This document shows positions 11,007 through 20,173 of a stretch of 64,000 nucleotides of DNA, in pieces; positions within the stretch are counted from its first letter, which is position 1; every line of letters begins with the position of its first letter. Position numbers and translations under genes: made by a program. This stretch comes from Hyaloperonospora brassicae (Eukaryota > Oomycota > Peronosporomycetes > Peronosporales > Peronosporaceae), in NCBI GenBank assembly GCA_947650285.1, contig CANTFL010000448.1, positions 1 to 64,000 of the forward strand, in the 5' to 3' direction. Below the pieces are notes generated by a model. The model was not told the origin of the DNA and did not search any database. It worked only from the letters and a program-made list of their open reading frames with translations.

Positions 11007-14000
11007 TTACTTACATTCAGTCAAACACTTGGCATGATACGCTTGTACAACTTCCGCGCAAGCTTTAGCCCCTTCGACAACGACAATTAGCCGACCGCTT
11101 GAGTCTCCGTTCTCTGGCATATCGATCTGACATTCATCCTTACGAAAACAAAACATCCAGTATAAGCGAGCGCACAAAATACCACCAATTATATCGAACC
11201 CGTACCTTGAAGTGAAAGACGAGTGAGTTGACCAGACCATCCTGCTCGGCGATCTTTGCGAGTGACGTTAACGACCGCCATTCTTCAACGAGCGCAAACC
11301 CCTCTTGCGTTGCCGCCATCACGTTTAGAACGACGAGCAACGATGGAGTGACAACCAGCTCCCGGTGACCCAGACGACTCAACTGTCGAGGAAGTAGTTC
11401 TCCCTCCTCTTCAAATTTGGTGACATGGTAGAAGCGGAAGTCTTTGTGCGCATCATTCAATGACGACTTCCACTTTGCCAAATTCACGAATCGAGATTCC
11501 GGTAGTGTCAACTCGCTCTTTTCATCTTCGTCATGACTTTGCATCTCATCGACATCCTCACCGTCGTTGTTCTTCGATGGTTCCTCATTCGTTTGAACCT
11601 CAGCGTCATGACTGCTCGAGCTGCTCGGCCCCGATTTGAGCCGTAGCGCTGCGGCTTTTGCTTTGTCTAGAATAGTGCCTGCAGTCCGCGCTGATGCACG
11701 TCGCAGTTCTCGTACTACCGGTTGCCGTTCATTTTCATCACTGCTTGCAGGCTGTCGAGTACTGGATGTACTTCCACTTTCGTGACTGCATGCACTGTTC
11801 CCAGATCGTGCAATGCCAGGTAGTGTACGACAACTTTCGCTCAACTCGCTGTATGGACCCCATCTCTTGTCGTCTGTCCCGCTGCGAATTCGAAACAGGT
11901 ACAATGTGTTTGACTGCAAGTTCGTGACCGAGTGTTCGACTGTTTCGGCACCAATATCAGCGTCAACTGTCCGCCACATGGCAGCCAACCGGTCCTTTAC
12001 GTACTGGATCTGATACTTGGTCACTCCTACATCCTTTGCCATCTCCCACGTAAGTGTGACTTCTGAGCCTGATACAGGAAGCACCTGTAAATTGGAAGGC
12101 GGGGCAGGAGAACGGGAAGATGAAGCAGCACTGACGACGCTTGTGCTGCTGACCGTGGTAGAAACCACCGAGCTAATTGCTGCGCTCGTTGTGCTGGCAT
12201 TGGCGCCGATGTTCCCGCTGGTGGATTGAAAAGCGTGTGACCGGAGGAAGGCGTGAGCTATAGACTGGGTCGGCTCCTGCAGCATCGGTCCAACGCTTTT
12301 GGTACTAGATCCGGGAAGCCGTTGAAGAACCACTCCACCCTGAGGCGTGCTTTCAAAAGCCCACATGCCGTCAGCTTTGCCATCTGCATCCCTATGCCCG
12401 GAACGGAATACCGACCGCTTGCCATGACTATCGTCGATACTTTTGTCTTGATCGCCATTTTTCCCACTACTGTCGGATGCAAGGCGAACAAATATCTGAT
12501 TCGAGCCAGAGCTTTCAAAACCCTGAATGGGCTGACCCCTGTCCAGTACGATGTCCACGTTTTCGGCACTACGATCCGGATGGCGGCGTGCTTGCGTCGT
12601 CAGGGGCTCTTGGCAGACCGATGCACCTTGTTCGGCAACTTCAAAACAAACCCCAGGATGAAAACGTGCAGAAGCTAAATCATCGCGACCTGCAAGCACT
12701 GGCGTAACGGTAGCAGATCCAGCATCTCGCTCGCTCACTGCCCCGGCGTCCAGCGTCTTCATAGAACTGCTCGATGGACTAAAAGGACCCCACCGATTGT
12801 TCGATCCACAGCGCACGCGAAAAACTAGCGAATCACCGGGGTTAAGACCAACCATTGTACCGTTCGTCTGGTCAGTGACGCCGTTCGCATCCACGTGAGT
12901 AATTGTTACGTCCAGCTCGATCGCAACTGGAACCCAAGGACCACAGTCATCGCCGGATTGCTTCGCAAACTGGAGTTGATACAATGGAACCTTGCCCGGT
13001 GCCAACGAGGCGTCTGTTTCATCCCACGTGATGTAGATGGAGTGTCTCGTCGCTCTAACCAGTGTCGGAGCCAGCGGCGAGATTGTGCCCGGACCAGGCG
13101 CGATTGCATCCTCATCCGTACGAACCGGAGTGAGAAAGCGCAACACCACGGGTCGGGATGCTTCAATTATAAGCTTGATGACACTCAAAAATGTGATGCC
13201 CTTCATGCTATCTTCGTTGATAGAAACTAGCAAATCGCCGGCGTGAACTAGACCGGTTGCACAAGCTTGACTACCCGGTACTAAGCTATCAACGGCAGCA
13301 TAATATATCTTCGACGTACAAGATTTTCGAAACGAGATCCCAATAGGACCGGGCTGAATTTCGACATCAGTAATCACCCCGGCAACATCAGCTGCCTTGC
13401 CACATCCGTCCACCAAATCATTCACTCCAGTGCCTTTTGCCTTGGCAAGGGAAGAATTACTAGTCCGAGTAACTGAGCGTGGAGCCGATGACACGGCGTC
13501 TTTGGCTGCTGCTTTTAATAGCGTGAGGCGCTGGGAAAATGTTGGTGCAGCAGAACTTGCCGCAGTCGTTGCTTTTTTCTTCTTCTTTCCCGTCACCTCC
13601 CTGTCGCGAATGCGACTACTCTTCAAAGGCGATGCAAAAGACTTCGCCGTTCTAGCAAGCTGTGCCGTGTCGACACTGGACCGACTACTGATCCCGTTCA
13701 TTACATCAGCATTCGTAGCATCTCGGGATATTGTATACGATCGACGTAGACCCATTTTAGCTAAAAAGCTTGACCCCGCTGGAGAAGTTCCAGTCGAATC
13801 AGGCACGACCGTTTTCTCGAATGTTAGCGTGGGAAGCAGAGACGACACCAGGAGCTGCTGCTGTGCCTGCACATCCATGCCAGCAATGCTCTTTTCTAAC
13901 TCATCGAAACCACCGGCAAGCCCGCTTACGTACTTGAATCCATTTTGCAAAAATACCTGCACAAGTCGTGTCACAGACAGATGCTCTGCATGTACCTTGG

Positions 14001-15840
14001 ACAGCTCATAACTGGTAAGTTCGCTGGCCAATGCACCAGATTCTGGTGCAGGGCTTTGCTTGCGAGACAACGTCACAGGATCAGTTGACGGCACTGTTGT
14101 CGTACCTGCGACTTTCGCTTGTTCGCCAACGTCGGCGCGCTTCTGAATAGGGTCATGGACCGTCAAGCACTGTGGATTGTCATTGGAAATAACTCTCGCT
14201 AGACGCACAGCTGAATTCAAAGCTGCATTCTTGGACGAAGAACGCGTCAAAAATGACGGCGAATCGATCGAGGGACCAACGAAGCAAAAATGACAGCCTT
14301 TCATGCGAGAAAAACCCTTTACTAACGCATCAAGCGCATCTGGCTGTCCCATTACACTTGGATCAACGTGATGCGACAGGATCAAATGCGACTTGTGGTA
14401 CTCATCAGCAGACCGGCAATCAAGCACGACAAATCTCAGCGGTGCTGACCCATTTTCGCCATCGCTTCCTGAAACGTACAGCAATGGGGCTTGGTCACCC
14501 AGCGGAGATCGTAACGGATCAAGCAAACCTTGAGCGCCCTCAACCTCTTCTTGCGTAGCCAAAGTAGCAGATGACACCGCTGTTGTGCGCTTTTCTTTTC
14601 TTTTTGCCCGTATTCCATGCCGCAAATTGCGGACAAGTTCCTCCGGGTATACTCGCAAACTGGAACAGGCGTATATCTGATCCAGAAACGGCACCATGGC
14701 ACTTGTAAAGCCACCATAGCAAACCGAGTACAAGTCACGCTTGAATGATTGCGGGGTCAATTTTAGAATTGCTCGCGCACTGGCACAAACTTGCTCCAAC
14801 TCGTGCCGCGAAGAGAACGTTAGCGAACTTAGCACCTGTGGGAGCATAGCAAACTCTGCTTCGAAAATCTGCTTACGATTTGCTGCCACAAGTGCGTACG
14901 CAACAAAGTGCAGCATATACGGATCTCCTTCAAGCAGAAAAAGGTCCCACAGACAAAAGACAAGGTCCGGTGGTAACGACCGAGCAAACAACGTCATGAA
15001 CCACGGGGTCACGTACAGTTCCGGCGTCATATCGTGCTGGTCCAGGTAATGACATAACTCGGGGTCGTGGTACAGCATCAAGAGCCGGTAGAGCTGAAAC
15101 GAGCACTGCAACGACTTAAACTCTTTGTCCACGAACACCTGGGGCAAGAAATGGTCAATGAGCGCGTAAAAGCACTGGAACACCACGCCCTCAGCCAATG
15201 GAACACGGTCGTTGTCGTCTTTCCGTTGCTCAGTGAGAAGCAGAAAGGGCGCTAGCACCTCGTTCATGCCCTGTTTGTATTGGATACTGCGACACTTGCA
15301 GTAGTACGTCAGCAGCTTGACAACCAGCTCCACTGTCTCTGGCGCTTGGAATCGATGTTCATTGCTCCGAGTGCGCGCTGCATCCGCTGCAATGACGCGC
15401 TGATTGTCCAGGTCTTCCTGCACCTGCAAAATACTCCGGTCCAAGTACAAGCGCTCGCTGCGAGCCACGCCCAGTAGCTCTTTCCACACTTGCGCGCGCA
15501 GCTCTGACGGCACACCACCGAGCGAGCGACACGCTGCCCGAATGACAAAATGATCGGGTCTCCTCTTTTTCATTTCGTCGCGAAGTTGACGCTCGAGTTG
15601 GGCGCTCTCGGGGTCGTCGTCGTGACGGGTATGAAGGGCGTCGTCGTCGTGCTTCGTGGTCTGGCCACACTCGCTCCGAGACGTCGGGGGATCAGTGGCT
15701 GCTGTCGACACGTCAGAGACGGACGCGGACGCAGTAGAAGACGCGGGTGAACAGGTCTCTGGGGCGCATGTGGACAGAGCTCGGGACGCCAGAGGCGCAT
15801 CGGCGGAGCTGCTGAGCTCGAGGTCTCGTGACGACGGCAT
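11007..15840 (-). CDS. TBC1D23-like Rab-GAP homologue with PDZ and two FN3 domains
   Basis: Two exons: 15840-11206 and 11138-11007, with a 67-bp intron (donor AAG|GTACGG, acceptor cgtaag|GAT, phase 0); about 1588 aa. From the N terminus: Ser/Thr-rich leader; TBC domain about residues 107-320 with the Arg finger in IAADAART (R156) and Gln finger in YKQG (Q190) present; a rhodanese-like domain (about 465-650, FVVLDCRSADEY, no catalytic Cys seen) split by a long insert; a PDZ domain (about 825-905, GPIGISF and AGDLLVSIN); FN3 domains at about 922-1030 and 1244-1340; and a C-terminal PH-like domain starting near 1450 that matches the order in TBC1D23. In animals TBC1D23 links endosome-derived vesicles to trans-Golgi golgins; the same role is inferred here. 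Human TBC1D23 is about 700 aa and lacks PDZ and FN3, so this version is much enlarged. The second exon completes the PH-like fold (GRLIVVVEGAKACAEVV). The start at 15840 is the only in-frame ATG upstream of the TBC domain with an open leader. Confidence 0.85.
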
Positions 15841-16988
15841 GTCGTAAACTGACTACTTTTTATCTTTCGCGTGGTACGACAGCGGTCGTATTTTTCAGTA
15901 AAATGTGCTTTTTATTGTGTGACGTTTTGTTCATGCACTAAAGCCGATCGCGCCATCTGTTTGGTTTGGCAAACTGTAATGCTGGCTGGAGTGGTATGGT
16001 ACACCGCGAGTCAAGTCCCGACCGTTTGGTGCGACTCGGTGTCGACCATGCGGTATGAATGCAAAGACTAAGCTACTTACCACTGGATACGTGTCATGCA
16101 ATTTCGATCATATCATGCAAGTGGGAACAGTTGTTTGTACTCAAGCAAAAGCGCACTACATGGTACAGAGAATGAGAAAGCACGATCACTCATATTCGCG
16201 TCAGCCTTCAAATCCTCTTTTGGCCGGCGACACGTGCTCCGTCTACATCGTCATTTACAGCTTAGTAAGGCCCACTACTTCGATTCGAAGAATGACTTCA
16301 TCGCACGGGATAAGTCAACGCGATCCATGATTGCAGCTCCAGCACAGTTCTGATGTGGTATCAATCCTCTCCTTTTTTGTACTGGAGCAGGGGTGCTGGC
16401 AAGGATTCGCGATTGGTACAGCGCCAGATTGTGCTGCAAGGGAATTGGCCCAACCGGTAGACCAAATCTGACACTGAATGGAATTCAGACAGGACGATTT
16501 AGTTGAAATCTCTAATCCTTTTTCATACGTAAACCATCTCTCGACACACAACGGCAGCTCGGTATACTTACTGAAAGCCCTGCGAAATGTATCACTGTCG
16601 GACACGTGTCAGACGCATGGATTTTCCAGTAAGACGTCAAGTCGCGCTTTTTTGTAAATAACAGAACACGTCAAATGCAATTTTGCACATGAAAACTGCA
16701 AAAAAGCGCGATTAGACTGATTGTGCCGTCACTGACCTGGCAGGCAAAGTCACGACGAGACGAAAATCGGAAAACGGGCACGTTGTTGCGAATGCTCAAC
16801 GCTTCTTCGCTTGGTTCCCATACCGATTTTGCCATCGGTCATTCCACAAAGAGCCACCCGTCTGTACACTTTATAGTGGAGTTTCCGTAGCTATTTCTTC
16901 ACTCTGCTCTTCTTTCTCTTATCGTCCGAGCGTACCAACGTACGGGTGTTTACAGAAGAATCCATTGAGAAAACCGGATATAGGGAAC
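15841..16988. other. Divergent intergenic region
   Basis: This is the 5' flank of the minus-strand TBC gene (ATG at 15840) on one side and of a possible plus-strand transcription unit on the other. Short frames (for example 16315-16605 minus) show no recognisable feature. The minus-strand sequence GCACATTTTACTG near 15900 partly resembles the oomycete initiator consensus, too weakly for a separate call. Confidence 0.4.
16837..16851 (+). promoter_or_regulatory. Candidate oomycete initiator (INR-like)
   Basis: GGTCATTCCACAAAG matches the published oomycete initiator consensus GCTCATTYYNCAWTTT at most positions. It lies about 150 bp upstream of the ATG at 16989, and a pyrimidine-rich leader follows it. 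It gives modest support to transcription of the unrecognised plus-strand reading frames downstream. Confidence 0.35.
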
Positions 16989-17728
16989 ATGTTCCGCTTT
17001 GTAACGGCATCACTGCAACAGGACGCTTCGCATGGAGCATCGAAAGGAAGTCGACAGCATGATAGCGATAGATACAAAGACAAGACGAAGATAACGAGCT
17101 ATTGTGCTTGCTTTTTTTCTGATGGTGATCTGAGTAACGAGGTTGCGGCCGCATGTTTTGTCGACGTGGCCTTCCCCCGCAGCTCAGGTCACCGCGTATG
17201 ATGTCGAGTGTGTCAGCTCGGAGCTTTGTGATTCGGTAAGACGTTCTCTGTCTGCAAGATATCCGTAGGAATAGCGATCACACGTTGTAGAAACTTGGTA
17301 AGACGACCGCATCCCAATAACGTCGATCTTCGTACATGCGTCTGAACTTATCGCGAATCCGCCCCATCCTTCACACTACTTACGTTTTGATTGACCTCTT
17401 ACGCCTAGATCACTCGTGTCTATACCGGACGCGCCGCGGTCGTTTTATACGATTGTGTTTCTGCTGGTCCTTGCTTCATCCGTCCACAACGGTTACATCA
17501 CCCAAGCTCTCTCAATACCATCGTGTCAGCCGCGACGGTGCTGCGCTGCACAAGTTTGGCCAACTACAGTGTTGACTGGGTCTCACGTGACTCGCACAAG
17601 GTAAGAGAACCACCAACCTTCCCAAGTTAATTACGTATGCAGCGAAGCCATTACAGCATGCCTCCTCGAGCAAAACTCAGCGCTACATGAGGAAGCAACA
17701 GGCTTGCCACGTCGATTGTTGTAGATAG
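16989..17728 (+). CDS. Possible three-exon hypothetical gene
   Basis: I do not recognise this protein. Exon 1 (16989-17195) starts with ATG and is the only open frame there; a donor CGC|GTATGATG ends it. Exon 2 (17409-17600) follows an acceptor tacgcctag, stays in phase 0, and ends at a good donor CACAAG|GTAAGAG. A short third exon from 17657 (acceptor attacag) to the TAG at 17728 gives about 156 aa in total. The middle exon reads ITRVYTGRAAVVLYDCVSAG at its start. The product would be Cys-containing without a clear signal peptide. Support comes from compatible splice phases and the upstream initiator-like site. Against it: no domain, alternative acceptors (17642) that give a stop quickly, and other unused gtaag sites at 17235 and 17298. 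It could equally be a decayed gene. Confidence 0.25.
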
Positions 17729-17968
17729 AACGCCAACATGAAAGGTGAGTGCTGCGCCTGCACTGCTCGGGTACGTGTAATTGTTTTGTATTGCTATGCT
17801 ACTGATATGGCTCTTTACGGGAAGAGTTTCCCGCTGCTCGCGCGACGCAAAGCGAGAGAGCGCAAGTAGGATCGTTTTGCAGATGTAAAGCATTGTGCCG
17901 TCGCCACAAAACAGCTTGCATGTCGATGTTATGACCGCCAGAAGAGCATGTGACTCATACATACCCTA

Positions 17969-18805
17969 GTGACCCCCACAGCGCCACGCACTGCAGTAGT
18001 AGAGGACATGGTTGTCGTGTGCCAATTGTTGCCCCCGCTCAGTGATATTGACAGCTCAGTGTTGATGACAGCTGGCGAAACGCAACTACAAGCAACAACA
18101 ACGTCGTGCGTTTGTGACAATTTGCAGATGGTACCACTGCCGATCAACAATATTCTTCACGTGGTTGTCACAGCGACCACGCGCGTTGAGTCAGAGCTTT
18201 GCTCGTCCACTCGTTGCCGGGGATACTGTACAATAAGTAGGCGAAGTTGGCTGCTTCAGCCGCCGGGCAACAACCGATGAACAATATTATGTGAAAACGG
18301 TCACCGTACGCAGCAGTCTCGATGCGTCCCAACCTATCATTCCACTGCTCTTTGCCTGATTCGCGTGAGAAGGGTTCGGATGCCACCAGTCTATCTGCGC
18401 GGCGTCAGCTGCATGCGCTATTCAATGAATTCGTTCGTTCCTGATCCACTATGCTGTCCACCAAACGGTCACTCAGTGCACATTGGTCAAGAGACCGAGC
18501 CCAGTCATTGCGGTGGCGAGGTAGTAGCAGTGTTGGTTATCGCCCAAGCAATGACTGCGCTTGATCGGTGTGTCTGTGCTCGAGTGGCATTTACCGGTGC
18601 CGCTAGCCGCTCCGAACAACACATGGGAAGTCTTGTTCCAATGTGCCCATGTCCGCCACGACCGTGTAGATCGATCCATGAGACCTCGATAGCAAGTACT
18701 CGACCAATGTCGGTCTGTTCGCCACAGTGGTCAAACACACCACAGATTCCACGCCCTCTCGTCTTCAAGAGCGTAGTTGAACGACAGCAGTCTCTCTGTT
18801 TGTAG
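17969..18805 (+). other. Long open frame interrupted by one stop
   Basis: One plus-strand frame stays open for 279 codons except for a single TGA at 18278-18280. The translation is rich in Cys, Pro and Ser and resembles no family I know. It may be an intron-containing gene, a pseudogene, or chance in roughly 50% GC DNA. An antisense frame (18768-18505) is also open, so the coding strand is uncertain. Confidence 0.2.
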
Positions 18806-20173
18806 ATAATACTGCAGTCAGTTAAGAATGCGAAACGGTCGACAAATTGTCACCTCTTAACTCTCGCAGCAGCGCACGGGGGCGCCAGAAAATCAATTTT
18901 CGCTTCTTCTCTCGATCACTGTCGTGTGTTTGTGCACGCTCGGCCGCGCTTTGTAGCCTCGTCGCTCGTCGCTGAAGATGCAGCAATAAATTACACGCGG
19001 CCTCGCAAGATTCTAACCATGTCGTTTACTGGCGACCGCTTCCCACCGTTTTTTATCAATCTATACAGTGGGCGATCCAGACGACCCGACGCGGCGTTGT
19101 CACTATACTGTCGCCTCAAGCTGCGCGAAAAACAGTGCGCAGAAAGAATGCAGTGTCAACACAACAGCAGGTCCAGAAAGGTCTGCATGTATGTCATAGA
19201 GGAGTCAAAGGTCAAGCAAGCGCTTGCGTCGCTATGAGTTGGACGACGCACTAGTAGCAAGATACTGGCTAGACAGCCTGTCTTCACGTTTTGTGTCGGA
19301 TGAGGGAAGAACGTAGTTGAGCTGAAAGTCAGCGATGTCTGCCGGACATGAACATGCCACATTAGTAACAAAGGGTAAGAGAATCTGCCACAAGTGGCAG
19401 ACGGGAGTCGAATGATGAGGGCGAAACGTGGTGAAGCTCAACACGACTAGCAAGACGGCAACCCAACCGACGGGGCGAACTACCACTTCCCGGACTCACA
19501 CGCTACCGAACGCTTGTGCGTCTCACAGCGTGATGGCGTTACTACCAGCACAAGTCGCTTGTTCAATCAGGCTGTCGTCCATGCGACAGCAATGGTAGCG
19601 CACGTGTCGCTGGCTGCAGCACTTTCCAGGCACTAGACAGACGCACCATCAAACTAGCAGACAGCCTCGTGCTGAGACTTGCAACGTCGTCGACTGCGCA
19701 CGGCCGCTCACGTGCCGTATGCACAGCCTTTATCTCCTTATCGATCGATCCAAAGTTACAGACATCTCGCGTCGGCGGCCCTCAATGCCGTTTCTTCTTT
19801 AAACCTGACAGCCTGACTGACTGCCTGCCTGCCTGATGCTTCTGCTTTTCATGCGGCCTCGACTAGCGGCACGCCACAGTGATGTGCATGGGACCGTCTG
19901 TTTTCCCGCGCTGTTGCGAACGACAGACGCGGCAGACAGAGGGAGTCGGGCCATGTGTCGACATCGAGCGTGCAGGCATACAAACGCCAAGTTCAGCTGA
20001 CTGGCCCGATTTCGTACTTTGCCGCACCGCCGCCAGCCGCTTTTGCGACGCCGCGCTCGCTCACTCTCTCTCGCTCCGAAAGGCGCATCGAGTCAGGCCG
20101 ACCGCAGGCGCAGTGACGTCGCCACAAGCGCTTCACCGCTACGTGACACGCTCACTGTCCACTCGCGCCGGCC
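18806..20173. other. 5' flank of the GPCR-TKL kinase gene
   Basis: No gene is supported. The segment carries short low-complexity runs (ctgactgactgcctgcctgcctg near 19810) and a pyrimidine-rich stretch, gctcgctcactctctctcgctcc, about 110 bp before the ATG at 20174 that could be the promoter/leader. Confidence 0.4.

Noticed and set aside
13397..14011. 204-codon plus-strand frame
   Set aside because: It is antisense to the TBC1D23-like gene, which explains its length.
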